Of a DNA stretch of 64,000 nt, positions 43,003 through 51,574 are shown in pieces. Positions within the stretch are counted from its first letter, which is position 1. Each line of letters starts with the position of its first letter. Position numbers and translations under genes: made by a program. The notes under the pieces are model-generated. The model worked only from the letters and a program-made list of their open reading frames with translations, ran no database searches and was not told where the DNA came from. Source of the stretch: Archangium lansingense (GTDB lineage: Bacteria > Myxococcota > Myxococcia > Myxococcales > Myxococcaceae); the NCBI RefSeq assembly GCF_026626635.1, contig NZ_JAPNKA010000001.1, positions 6,138,001 to 6,202,000 on the forward strand, read 5' to 3'.

Positions 43003-45474
43003 CTACTTCGCGGGCCGGGCCTGAGCGGCGCTCTCGCCCCGTAGGCCCGTGAGGAGCATCAGGACGGTGAGGAGGGCGAAGAAGCCCAGGCCCCACAGGT
43101 TGGACTCCTGCAGGAAGCGCGAGAACGGTGTGTCACCGAGCATCCCCGGAATGTCGATGGCTCGCGTCCAGGCGCCGTCGCTGGCGATCTCCAGGAAGGC
43201 GATGAGCACTCCCGCGATGGCTCCGCCGGCGATGTAGCCCGAGGAGAGCAGCGTGCCAGGGGAGAACTCGGACTCGGCGGCGGAGCCCCCTCGCACCCTG
43301 TCCACCACGTAGCGCACCATGCCGCCCACGAAGATGGGAGCGGTGCTGGAGATGGGCAGGTACGCGCCCACCGCGAAGGGCAGCGAGGACACGCCGCACA
43401 GCTCCAGCATCAACGCGATGAAGACGCCCACCAGCACCAGATCCCACGGCAGCTTCTGCGTGAGGATGCCGTCGATGATGAGTGCGAAGAGCTGCGCCTT
43501 GGGCGCGGGGTAGCGGGTGAGGGGAACACCCTCGTAGCTGGTGATGCGGCCACCGATGCCCGGGTCCACCACGTAGTGGATGGCCCCTGCTTCATCCAAC
43601 AGATACGTGCCGGTGGGCACTGGCGTGTCCGCTCCTCGGACGTAGCCCGTGCGCCAGGTGCGCTCGGGACCCTGTGTTACCGCCCCCAGCTCGGACAGCT
43701 TCACCGTCTGTCCCGAGGCCAGCCTCACGTCCGTGGCCGCCACCCGCTCCATCGGCTGCGCGCTCCAACTCCGCAGCTCGGTTGCTCCGCCCGGCCCCTG
43801 TGCCACCTCGAGTCCCTGTTTCCACAAGGGGCCCTTCAGCTCGGCGAGCTTCACGCCCCGCGCCGCCAGCGCCTGCTCCGACACTGCCCACGGATACGTG
43901 TGCTGCGTGCGTGTCTCGTCGCCCACCAGGCTCACCTTCTGGCCCGGATGTGTCTCGGGGATGACGGTGGTGGCGCCCCGGTTGAGTACCACCAGCACCA
44001 GCCCGATGAGGAGCGCGCTGGTGAGCACGCCTACGAACAGGGCGATCTGCTGCCGCCGCGGCGTTCCTCCCACCAGGAAGGCTGTCTTCAAGTCCTGCGC
44101 CGTGGTGCCTCCGTTGGAGGCCGCGATGCCCACGATGGCCGCCGTGGTGAGCGCCATGAATCGGTCCTCGGCGCTCGTCCAGCCCAGCATCAGGTACACC
44201 AGGCAGGTGAGCAGCAGCGTGGCCACCACCATGCCGGAGATGGGGTTGGACGAGGAGCCGATCTCTCCCGTGATTCGAGCGCTCACCGTCACGAAGAAGA
44301 AGCCACACACCACGATGAGCAGCGCGGACAGGATGTTGACCTGAAGCGGCGGCGCCAGCCAGATGGCCAGCACGAGCAGCGCGCTGCCCGCCAGCACCAA
44401 GGTGATGGGCAAATCCTGCTCGGTGCGCAGCAGCACTGGCGCTGCCTCCTTGCGCCGCGAGGCGAGGAAGGTGTCCAGCCCGCGTCGGAAGGCGTTGAGG
44501 ATGGTCGGCAGCGAGCGAATGAGGCTGACGAGCCCTCCGGTGGCCACCGCGCCCGCGCCGATGTACAGCACGTATGCGTCCCGCACCGTGTCCGGATCCA
44601 TGTCCCGGATGAGCTGGCCGTCCGGTCTCAGCAGTGGTTGCTCCAGCCCGCTGCCGAAGAAGGTGATGAGGGGAATCAGGATGAGGTAGCTGAGCACGCC
44701 CCCCGCGAAGGTGATGGACGCCACCTTGGGGCCAATGATGTAGCCTACGCCGAGCAGCTCCGGGCTCACCTCCATGGACACCGAGCCGCCCGCGTAGCCC
44801 ACCCGCTGCGCCACCCCGGCCGCCGTCGTCTTCACCTGGCTCAGCGCCGTGCCCACCACCTCCTTGAAGAGGTGCAGGCCCGCGTAGGCGAACTTGTACA
44901 GACCTCCCACCGCGAAGCCGAGGATGACCGTGCGCGCGTTCGTTCCGCCCTCCTCACCCACCATGAGCACGTCTGCGGCGGCGGTGCCCTCGGGGTAGGT
45001 GAGCTTGCCGTGCTCGTGGACGATGAGCCCCTCGCGCAGGGGAATCATCATCAGCACTCCCAGCACGCCGCCGAGCGACGCCACCAGGAAGGCGTGCATG
45101 AGATCGATGTCGTAGCCCAGCAGCAGCAGCGCTGGTAGCGCCGCGGCTACTCCGAAGGCGAGCGACTCGCCGGCCGAGCCCACCGTCTGGACGATGGTGT
45201 TCTCCAGGATGTTGGAGCGGCCCAGCGCCCGGAAGATGGCGATGGACAGCACTGCCACCGGGATGGAGGCAGACACCGTCAGGCCCACCTTCACCGCCAG
45301 GTACACCGACGAGGCCCCGAAGACGATACCCAGCACTGAGCCCAGCGCCAGCCCTCGGAACGTCAGCTCCGGGCGCGACTCGGAGGCCGGGACATAGGGT
45401 TTGTGGGTCAGGGGCACAGTGGCCTGGGCGATGGGGACGCGATCCTCGGAGATCGGCGGTTGGCCGTGGGACAA
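43003..45474 (-). CDS. OPT-family oligopeptide transporter
   Basis: This 823-residue polytopic membrane protein has about 14-16 membrane segments. Early blocks read TFRGLALGSVLGIVFGASSVY and GLTVSASIPVAVLSIAIF, and a middle block NILENTIVQTVGSAGESLAFG is typical of OPT carriers. An insertion of about 130 residues between later helices (from about RGATTVIPETHPG to RITSYEGVPL) forms a soluble domain with an unknown role. A TTG at 45474 is preferred as start, because GAGGAG lies seven bases upstream. It probably imports oligopeptides or a metal chelate, which suits a predatory, peptide-feeding organism. It appears to be a single gene. Confidence 0.88.
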   Translation of the reverse strand: MSHGQPPISEDRVPIAQATVPLTHKPYVPASESRPELTFRGLALGSVLGIVFGASSVYLAVKVGLTVSASIPVAVLSIAIFRALGRSNILENTIVQTVGSAGESLAFGVAAALPALLLLGYDIDLMHAFLVASLGGVLGVLMMIPLREGLIVHEHGKLTYPEGTAAADVLMVGEEGGTNARTVILGFAVGGLYKFAYAGLHLFKEVVGTALSQVKTTAAGVAQRVGYAGGSVSMEVSPELLGVGYIIGPKVASITFAGGVLSYLILIPLITFFGSGLEQPLLRPDGQLIRDMDPDTVRDAYVLYIGAGAVATGGLVSLIRSLPTILNAFRRGLDTFLASRRKEAAPVLLRTEQDLPITLVLAGSALLVLAIWLAPPLQVNILSALLIVVCGFFFVTVSARITGEIGSSSNPISGMVVATLLLTCLVYLMLGWTSAEDRFMALTTAAIVGIAASNGGTTAQDLKTAFLVGGTPRRQQIALFVGVLTSALLIGLVLVVLNRGATTVIPETHPGQKVSLVGDETRTQHTYPWAVSEQALAARGVKLAELKGPLWKQGLEVAQGPGGATELRSWSAQPMERVAATDVRLASGQTVKLSELGAVTQGPERTWRTGYVRGADTPVPTGTYLLDEAGAIHYVVDPGIGGRITSYEGVPLTRYPAPKAQLFALIIDGILTQKLPWDLVLVGVFIALMLELCGVSSLPFAVGAYLPISSTAPIFVGGMVRYVVDRVRGGSAAESEFSPGTLLSSGYIAGGAIAGVLIAFLEIASDGAWTRAIDIPGMLGDTPFSRFLQESNLWGLGFFALLTVLMLLTGLRGESAAQARPAK

Positions 45475-45568
45475 GCGGGCGCTCCTCGCTGCGGGGAGGC
45501 GGCCCTTGTAGCAGACGTGCGAGCTCAGGGATCGCCGCTCGCCATGTATCTGCGGCCCCGAGAACACG

Positions 45569-45600
45569 AAAGCGCCCCCACCGCGAACAGTGGAGGCGCC
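45569..45600 (-). terminator. Terminator hairpin after rpoH
   Basis: On the minus strand a 10-bp stem (GCGCCTCCAC with GTGGGGGCGC, one mismatch) and an 8-base loop are followed by TTTC. It lies about 40 bases after the rpoH stop and before the OPT gene start. Confidence 0.55.
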
Positions 45601-45641
45601 TCGGGTGCTTCAGCCGGGAGCCCTCCCGGGCTCCTCCAGGA

Positions 45642-46532
45642 CTACTGCATGGACGCGGCCGTTTCCGGATCCACCTCGGCCATCAGCGCGGCCAGCTCCG
45701 CCTTGAGCTTGTCCTTGGCGCGGATCTCCAACTGACGGGCGCGCTCGCGCGAGAAGCCGAAGTGCTCGCCCAGCTCCTTGAGCGTCATCGGCCGCTCGTT
45801 CATCACGCGTTGCTCGATGATGAAGCGCTCGCGCGGATCCAACCGCATCAGCGCCGTGCGCACCCGGGCGTTGATGAGGCCCGCCTCCTCCTTGTCCGCG
45901 AACTCGTCGTCCTGCGGTGCGCTCGCGCTCACCACGAAGTCCACGTGGCTGTTGCCCCCGTCCTCGCCCATCGGCGCGTCCAGCGACAAGTCCCGGCCGC
46001 CCATGCGCTGCTCCATCTCGCGCACCTCGCCGGGCTTCACGTGCAGCCGCTTGGCAATCTCATCCACGTTCGCCACTGAGCCGTCCGCGTCGCCGAGCTT
46101 CTCCAGCTCGCGCCGCGTGCGGGCCAGACTGAAGAACAGCTTGCGCTGGGCCTGCGTCGTCCCGAGCTTCACCAGCGACCAGCTCTTGAGGATGTAGTTC
46201 TGGATGTACGCGCGGATCCACCACACCGCGTAGGAGATGAGGCGGATACCCTTGTCTGGATCAAACTTCTGCACCGCCTTCATCAGGCCGATGTTTCCCT
46301 CCTGGATGAGGTCGGACATCTTGATGCCGTAGGAGCGGTACTCGTAGGCGACCTTCACCACGAAGCGAAGGTTGGAAGTCACCAGCCGGTGGCCCGCGGC
46401 GAGGTCGCCCTTGATGAACCGGCGGGCCAGGGCCTGCTCCTCCTCCACCGAGAGCAGGGCGTACTGGTTGATCTCCGAGAGGTACATGGCCAGCGAGCCC
46501 GAGTTGGACGACTGCTCAGTAGAGAGCTGCAT
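45642..46532 (-). CDS. rpoH: RNA polymerase sigma-32 (RpoH)
   Basis: This 296-residue sigma-70-family factor is of the heat-shock class. Region 1.2-2 includes EQALARRFIKGDLAAGHRL, SNLRFVVKVAYEY, DLIQEGNIGLMKAVQKFDP and LISYAVWWIRAYIQNYIL. The RpoH box QRKLFFSLARTRREL, unique to this class, is present. Region 4 ends with PMTLKELGEHFGFSRERARQLE. It directs transcription of chaperone and protease genes; in myxobacteria such factors may also serve development. The upstream region holds a well-matched sigma-54 promoter at 46613-46628, suggesting control by an NtrC-type activator. Its 3' end has a hairpin terminator. Confidence 0.95.
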   Translation of the reverse strand: MQLSTEQSSNSGSLAMYLSEINQYALLSVEEEQALARRFIKGDLAAGHRLVTSNLRFVVKVAYEYRSYGIKMSDLIQEGNIGLMKAVQKFDPDKGIRLISYAVWWIRAYIQNYILKSWSLVKLGTTQAQRKLFFSLARTRRELEKLGDADGSVANVDEIAKRLHVKPGEVREMEQRMGGRDLSLDAPMGEDGGNSHVDFVVSASAPQDDEFADKEEAGLINARVRTALMRLDPRERFIIEQRVMNERPMTLKELGEHFGFSRERARQLEIRAKDKLKAELAALMAEVDPETAASMQ

Positions 46533-46612
46533 GGTTTCTCCCGAGTGACCCCGTGTCGGGGCCGGTGAGAAGTGATTTGGAGCCGCGTGACAACCTGATG
46601 GAGGGTGGCTAG

Positions 46613-46628
46613 AGCAACGTGTGTGCCA
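46613..46628 (-). promoter_or_regulatory. Sigma-54 (-24/-12) promoter of rpoH
   Basis: On the minus strand the sequence reads TGGCACACACGTTGCT, which fits the sigma-54 consensus at every fixed position. GG at the -24 element and GC at the -12 element are separated by exactly 10 bases. Transcription would start at about 46602, about 70 bases before the rpoH ATG. No activator site is obvious in the upstream stretch. Confidence 0.75.
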
Positions 46629-46769
46629 CGCCCTCACGCGGGATTTCACCAGTCGCAACGCATACTTGGCCGATGCGACCGCATGGCTGTGGACGGAAGT
46701 CCGTAAGCGTTACAGCGCCGGTGTCGTTCCACCGGGCGACGGGGGCTGTAAAGAATGCGCCTCTGTTCT

Positions 46770-46872
46770 CAAGTGGCCTCCAGATGCCCCGTCTGCAATT
46801 GAACTACGGGGCAGGGACGTCGGGGGCTTCCATCGCCCCCTTCGTCCCAACGGGTAATAAGGGGGCCACTTG
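46770..46872. ncRNA. Candidate structured RNA, three-way junction
   Basis: A 12-bp outer stem pairs 46770-46781 with 46861-46872 (one T-G wobble). Inside it, hairpin one has an 8-bp stem, TGCCCCGT at 46785-46792 and ACGGGGCA at 46806-46813, with a 13-base loop. Hairpin two has GGGACG at 46814-46819 with CGTCCC at 46843-46848 around GGGGGC/GCCCCC at 46822-46840 and a 7-base loop. The strand of transcription is not clear, because both strands can fold. It does not form a tRNA, as T and anticodon arms are missing. It could be a small RNA, an rpoH leader element upstream of the sigma-54 start, or a strong transcription block. Confidence 0.55.
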
Positions 46873-46957
46873 TCCTCAGCCGGAATCATTCTCGTGCCCC
46901 GCCGGAGTGCAGGCGGGTGGACGAGCGCTCGACGGGTGGGGCCTCTCCTCAGACTCC

Positions 46958-48988
46958 TCAGGAGGCGCGCGCCCTGGGGGCCTGCTGCTGCTTCCGGGCT
47001 TCGATGTGCTGCTTCAGCTCCTTGAGGAGCCGGGCCGACTCGCCGGGCTGCAGCGGACGCTGGCCGAAGCGGGCCTCCAGGTAACGGCGCGTGAGCGGAG
47101 ACACCGCTGGGGCCAGCGGGTGGGCCTCTCGCGTCAACCGCGCTGACACGTCCTCGAGCGTCTCGCCGTCACTTGCTCGTACGCCCACCGTCGCCAGCTG
47201 GCGCTCCACCGCGTCCACGAAGCGGGTCGCCTCGAGCACCGGACTCCGGGGTTTGCGCTTCGAGAGGTACCTCCACGTCCAGTACACGGCCGCGCCCGCC
47301 AGCGCTGCCGTCAGCCAGGCGCGCAGCGGTGGCAGCTGGGTCCGCTCCTTGTCCTCCGGCTCTTGCGGCGGACGCGACAGGTTCCGCATGAAGTTCATCT
47401 GATCGCGGAACGAGTAGTCGATGACAGACGAGCGCCACGCCTGTTCGATGGCCTCATAGAAGGAGATGAGCGACTCCAGTAGCTCCAGCGACTGGTTGGC
47501 GCGGAACGCCGGGGGCGTGGCGTCCACCGTGACGAAACCGCGCCCGGGTACCAGCACGTGCGTCCACGCATGGGCATCTCCGGCTCGCACCAGGTATTCG
47601 TCACCCACGCGCTCACCGCCGAAGAAGCCCGTGGCGAGCCGCGCCTCGAAGCCCTGGGTGCGCAGCATCAGCGTGAGCGCCGTGGCGAAGTGCTCGCAGT
47701 GGCCCGCCTTGCGCACGAAGAGGAACTCCATCAGCGGATCCGCCACGTCCCCGCCCAGCTCGAGCGTGTACGTGTACTCACGCTGCAGCCAGGCAGAGAG
47801 CTTCTGGGCCGCGGCCAGCGGATCCGTCTCGTTGCCCACGATCTGCTGTGCCAGCGCTTCGATCCGCGGATCGATTCCTTCCGGCAGGGCCAGGAGCTGA
47901 TCCATCTCCGTCTGGGTCAGCTTGCCCGGATCGGTATCCGTGCCTGGTGGCACGCTGTACACCTCATAGGAGTACCCGAGCGCCTCTTCCACGAAGCGCA
48001 GCTCGTCCCCGCCCAGCTCCTGGAGTCGGGTGCGCCGATCGCCCGTGGCCGTGTGCATCAGGGCGTTGCCCAGCTTGGCGGGCGTCTCCAGGGCGATCAG
48101 CGTGCGGCTGCCATAGGCGGGCAGCAGCTCGATCCGCTGATACACCTGGTTCTCCGCGCCCGGGCGCAGCGTCACGCGCGTGCGGCGGCGGTTGTTGGGT
48201 GCGCCGATCGTCGACCACTCCTGGCCGTCGAAGGTGTCGTAGGTGCGGCCCAGCCAGTAGGCCTCGAGCCGCTCGCTGCCGGGCGCCGGCGCCAGCTTCG
48301 CCCGCAGCACCACGCGGGGATTGCTCTTGAGGGTGCCCGAGCCGCCCAGGCGCACGGTGTCGGAGAAGCCGCTGGTGGCCGGGCCGAGCCCCGGGGACGC
48401 CCGGCGGATGCCCATGTTCCAGTTGAGGCGCGGGAAGAGGACGAAGAAGGCCACCGCGCCAAGCATCGCGACGAGCACGCCCATGGACAGCGGGCGCATG
48501 ACGTGGCGCACCGGCACCGGCTCGCCCGGGGGCACCGCCGCCTCCACCACCGCCAGTCCCAGCGACAGGCTCGACATCACTGCGAAGACCAACAAGCACA
48601 CCGCGAAGAGCAGCTCACCGGAGAGCGCCGCGCCGCCGGCGATCATCAACAGGCCGGCCAGCAGCACCTGCCCGTCCGTGGAGGGGCTCGTCTCCGACAG
48701 CAGCCGTTGTGAGGCAACGAAGCCCGCGAAGGAGCAGGCGGCCACCACCAGGTCCATCTGTCCCGCGGCCACCGCCAGGTAGAGCGCGCCCGCCATGGGC
48801 ATCAGCAGTATCGCCGTCAGCCGGGGCGCGCGGGCGAAGGGCCTCCAGCCCATCAGCGACACGAGCAGCGCCACCAGCACGAGCCCGAGCGCCCACACGG
48901 GCACCTGGCCAGACACGGCCATGGAGGCGAAGGCCGCCCCCGTGCCCAAATCTCTCAGGATGAGGCGCAGCCGGTTGGGCCGTGTCAT
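46958..48988 (-). CDS. TgpA-like transglutaminase membrane protein
   Basis: This 676-residue inner-membrane protein has about six N-terminal membrane segments (first ~200 residues), an external transglutaminase-like domain and a last membrane helix (LTAALAGAAVYWTWRYL). The catalytic triad is visible: Cys in AGHCEHFATAL, His in GDAHAWTHVLV and Asp in TVDATPP. A C-terminal cytoplasmic tail follows. It belongs to the widespread MoxR-DUF58-TgpA gene set. It overlaps the DUF58 gene by four bases (ATGA). Its substrate is unknown; related proteins in other bacteria are essential for growth. The start at 48988 is used because of this coupling. Confidence 0.9.
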   Translation of the reverse strand: MTRPNRLRLILRDLGTGAAFASMAVSGQVPVWALGLVLVALLVSLMGWRPFARAPRLTAILLMPMAGALYLAVAAGQMDLVVAACSFAGFVASQRLLSETSPSTDGQVLLAGLLMIAGGAALSGELLFAVCLLVFAVMSSLSLGLAVVEAAVPPGEPVPVRHVMRPLSMGVLVAMLGAVAFFVLFPRLNWNMGIRRASPGLGPATSGFSDTVRLGGSGTLKSNPRVVLRAKLAPAPGSERLEAYWLGRTYDTFDGQEWSTIGAPNNRRRTRVTLRPGAENQVYQRIELLPAYGSRTLIALETPAKLGNALMHTATGDRRTRLQELGGDELRFVEEALGYSYEVYSVPPGTDTDPGKLTQTEMDQLLALPEGIDPRIEALAQQIVGNETDPLAAAQKLSAWLQREYTYTLELGGDVADPLMEFLFVRKAGHCEHFATALTLMLRTQGFEARLATGFFGGERVGDEYLVRAGDAHAWTHVLVPGRGFVTVDATPPAFRANQSLELLESLISFYEAIEQAWRSSVIDYSFRDQMNFMRNLSRPPQEPEDKERTQLPPLRAWLTAALAGAAVYWTWRYLSKRKPRSPVLEATRFVDAVERQLATVGVRASDGETLEDVSARLTREAHPLAPAVSPLTRRYLEARFGQRPLQPGESARLLKELKQHIEARKQQQAPRARAS

Positions 48989-49947
48989 GCCGCTTCCTCC
49001 CGCTGCTCCTCGAAGCCCAGCCACGCCAGGGCCCGGAGGATGGCTCGCTCCTGTCCGCTGCCTGCGCCGGGGCGCAGCCGCTCGTGGGGCAGCTCCAGCC
49101 CCACCTCATGGCCGGCCTCGAGCAGCCGGTGCGCCTGCTCCGCCACCTCCTCGCAGCGCCGCTCCAGCGCGTCACCTGTCAGCCCGGACTGCACCCCGAG
49201 GATGTACGTGCGCCGCTCCTCGCGCTCTCGCTCCACCTTGAGGAGCTTGCCCACCGAGGCGCTCTTCAGCCAATGCACGCGCCGGGCGTCCTCGTGCTCG
49301 CCCAGCTCGCGCAGGCCCGCGATGTCTCCGGTGCCGTCTATCCGGTGGGGGTTGTTGGCCTCGCCCACGTGCCCCACGGCCGCCTCGCCCGGATCCGTGC
49401 AGCCGAAGCCCCGCCGCGGGTAGACGAGCAGCGTGCCCTCCAGCGTGAAGATGCGCGTCTTGGCGAAGAGGCCCAGCGGCCAGGTGGTGGTGATGCGCAC
49501 GCCCGACAGCTTCACCGGGCCCCGGCGCGGCGCGGTGAGATCGGCCCGCACCACGTGCTCGGGACCCGCCGGCAGGTAGCCCACGCCGCCCTCGCCAGTG
49601 AGCGGCGAGTCCACCTCGGCCAGGGTGAGGGCGAAGGCATGTCCCTGACGGCGCGTGAGCCCCCAGCGGAAGGCAAAGGGCTCTCCGGCGAACGCTCCGT
49701 CCATTCCCACGCGCCGTACCGACAGATCCTTCAGGCAGCGCTCGGACAGCACGCCGGAGAGGATGATGACGCTCAGCAACAAGCCCAGCACCAGATAGAG
49801 GAGGTTGTTGCCGGTGTTGAGCGCGCCCAGGCCCACGCCGAACGTCACCACGAGATAGGTGCGTCCCATGCGCGTCACCTTGAGGGTGCGCGGCGGGCGG
49901 AGGGCAGCTCGGAGGCGCTGCCAGACGGAGCGGGGCCGAGTGCTCAC
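48985..49947 (-). CDS. DUF58-domain protein
   Basis: This 320-residue protein has one or two N-terminal membrane helices (TYLVVTFGVGLGALN and LLYLVLGLLLSVIILSGV). A long soluble part of beta character leads to the DUF58 motif, GTGDIAGLRELGEHEDARRVHW, here shortened to GLRELGEHEDARRVHWLKSA. This fold resembles a von Willebrand factor A domain. It starts with GTG within the stop of the MoxR gene and ends in the start of the transglutaminase gene, so the three are one coupled operon. DUF58 proteins are thought to act as partners of MoxR ATPases. Confidence 0.9.
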   Translation of the reverse strand: MSTRPRSVWQRLRAALRPPRTLKVTRMGRTYLVVTFGVGLGALNTGNNLLYLVLGLLLSVIILSGVLSERCLKDLSVRRVGMDGAFAGEPFAFRWGLTRRQGHAFALTLAEVDSPLTGEGGVGYLPAGPEHVVRADLTAPRRGPVKLSGVRITTTWPLGLFAKTRIFTLEGTLLVYPRRGFGCTDPGEAAVGHVGEANNPHRIDGTGDIAGLRELGEHEDARRVHWLKSASVGKLLKVEREREERRTYILGVQSGLTGDALERRCEEVAEQAHRLLEAGHEVGLELPHERLRPGAGSGQERAILRALAWLGFEEQREEAA

Positions 49948-50924
49948 CGGGGCGCTACGACCTTCCGGGCGACCTCTTCGACCAGATGCGTCGCTTCGTC
50001 ACGGGTGTAGGCGCCCTGGTTGGCGCTGCGCAGCAGGAGTCGGTGGGCCAGGCACGGCGCCAGCACCGCCCGCACGTCGCCGGGCGTCACGAAGTCGCGC
50101 GACTCCCAGAGGGCGTAGGCACGGGCCGCCATGCCCAGCGCGAGCACCGCGCGGGTGGAGGCGCCGCGCTCGATGTCGCCATGCGAGCGCGTGGCCTGGG
50201 CCAGCCGGACGATGTACTCGGCCACGGTGTCGTCCAGGCGCTGGGCGGCCACCTGCGCGCGCAGCTCCGACAGCTCCTCGGGTGACGTCACCGCCGCCAG
50301 CGCCTCCACGGGCGACGAGGCATCGCGCGTGGTGAGCAGGCGCGCCTCCACCTCGGGAGAGGGGTGGCCCAGCGACAGGCGCATGAGGAAGCGGTCGAGC
50401 TGCGAGTCCGGCAGCGGGTAGGTGCCGGAGAAGTCCACCGGGTTCTGCGTGGCCACCACGGTGAAGGGGCGGGGCAGGGCGTGGGTGGCACCATCCAGGG
50501 ACACCTGCCCTTGAGCCATGGCCTCGAGCAGCGCGGACTGGGTGCGGGGCGGGGCGCGGTTGAGCTCGTCGGCGAGGACGAGCTGGCGGAAGAGCGGCCC
50601 GGGCCGGAAGGAGAACGTGGCCGTCTGGGCGTGGAAGACCTGGGCGCCGAGGATGTCGGCCGGCATCAGGTCCGCGGTGAACTGGATGCGGGAGAAGGAG
50701 AGGGCGAAGGAACGGGCGAGTGCTTCCACCAGCGTTGTCTTGCCCACTCCGGGGACGTCTTCGAGCAGCAGGTGCCCACCGGCCACGATGCAGGTGACGG
50801 CGAGGCGGACCTCCTTGTCCTTGCCCTGCACCGCCAGCGAGAGATTGGCGGCCACACGCTCTAGCGCGGCCCGCGCGGTGGCGGGAGAGGGAAGGGAACT
50901 GATGGCTCTGGCAGGGGAGTTCAT
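49944..50924 (-). CDS. MoxR-family AAA+ ATPase
   Basis: This 326-residue cytoplasmic AAA+ ATPase has Walker A EDVPGVGKTTLV, then FSRIQFTADLMPADILG, Walker B VLADELNRAPPRTQSALLEAM and sensor VVATQNPVDFSGTYPLP. All are typical of MoxR proteins, which assemble or activate partner complexes. ATG 50924 is used; GTG 50936 is possible. It is the first gene of the MoxR-DUF58-transglutaminase operon, with coupled 4-base overlaps throughout. Members often act on proteins containing VWA or DUF58 domains, consistent with the neighbour. Confidence 0.93.
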   Translation of the reverse strand: MNSPARAISSLPSPATARAALERVAANLSLAVQGKDKEVRLAVTCIVAGGHLLLEDVPGVGKTTLVEALARSFALSFSRIQFTADLMPADILGAQVFHAQTATFSFRPGPLFRQLVLADELNRAPPRTQSALLEAMAQGQVSLDGATHALPRPFTVVATQNPVDFSGTYPLPDSQLDRFLMRLSLGHPSPEVEARLLTTRDASSPVEALAAVTSPEELSELRAQVAAQRLDDTVAEYIVRLAQATRSHGDIERGASTRAVLALGMAARAYALWESRDFVTPGDVRAVLAPCLAHRLLLRSANQGAYTRDEATHLVEEVARKVVAPR

Positions 50925-51000
50925 TCCGGCCGGCACTCTACTCCAGCCGTGACGTCCCTGAACCCCCCGCGATTGGAGATCGCCACGAGGAGCAGGCAGG

Positions 51001-51037
51001 CAGGCGGATTACTTCCGGGATTTCCGTAATCCGCCTG
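51001..51037. terminator. Perfect 12-bp inverted repeat
   Basis: CAGGCGGATTAC at 51001-51012 pairs perfectly with GTAATCCGCCTG at 51026-51037 around a 13-base loop. It lies ten bases past the 3' end of the STAS gene on the minus strand and upstream of the MoxR operon. No T-run follows, so it may be a terminator or a protein-binding site. Confidence 0.5.
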
Positions 51038-51046
51038 GGCTTCTGG

Positions 51047-51373
51047 TCAGGCGAGGACTTCTTCCGGCGTGTAGTACGCGCGTGGCGGGGCGATGACGCC
51101 CGTGGTCAGGCCGAAGTAGCGGAACATCCGCTCGTGGTGCCCGGCCAGCCCCCGGAACTGCACCTTGCGCTCCGCCATCCCGTGGGTGAGCACTGCCACC
51201 GCCGAGTCACGGAACTCCTTCAAGTGGGTGAAATCCACCACCACCTCGCGCGAACCCAGCTCCTCCAGCGAGCTGCGCAGCGTCATCGCGGTGCGACCAT
51301 CCAGCGTGCCCGTGAGCCGCAGGGTCAACTGCCCCGCGAGTTCTTCCCGTTGAATCTCAAGCCCCGCTACCAT
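51047..51373 (-). CDS. STAS-domain protein
   Basis: This 108-residue cytoplasmic protein folds as a STAS domain of the anti-sigma-factor-antagonist type (LTLRLTGTLDGRTAMTLR, VVVDFTHLKEFRDSAVAVL). The phospho-acceptor Ser of SpoIIAA-like proteins, normally in DSSG, falls at FRDSAVAV, so DS is present but the motif is not the usual DSSG. ATG 51373 has GGAGAGAG upstream. The longer frame to 51454 adds sequence with no conserved features. No anti-sigma kinase gene is adjacent. A regulatory role is likely; the partner is unknown. Confidence 0.8.
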   Translation of the reverse strand: MVAGLEIQREELAGQLTLRLTGTLDGRTAMTLRSSLEELGSREVVVDFTHLKEFRDSAVAVLTHGMAERKVQFRGLAGHHERMFRYFGLTTGVIAPPRAYYTPEEVLA

Positions 51374-51574
51374 GGTTCGTCTCTCTCCAATAATGCCGCA
51401 TGCGTCCTTCTGGGAACCGGGCGTTTCGGGACGCCCGATCCGAGGTGGAACCACCCACCCCGGCGCATCAGACCGGCGACGTACAGTGCTTCCGTTTTCT
51501 CGGGAAAGGCAGTCACGTCACTGAAAAAACCGCCCCAATGTCGGGCATCCACCGAGCAAACTGTCCGTTTCCCA

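Larger units (their letters stand above)
46533..46957. other. 425-base gap: sigma-54 promoter and structured RNA
   Basis: The region between rpoH and the transglutaminase gene, both on the minus strand, holds no convincing coding sequence. It contains a sigma-54 promoter at 46613-46628 and a three-way-junction element at 46770-46872, described separately. The rest shows no clear structure. Confidence 0.7.

Noticed and set aside
46785..46813. A tRNA-like hairpin whose loop contains TTCAATT on the minus strand
   Set aside because: The arms pair directly with each other, T- and anticodon-arms are lacking, and no CCA-like end is present. It fits better as one arm of the three-way junction.
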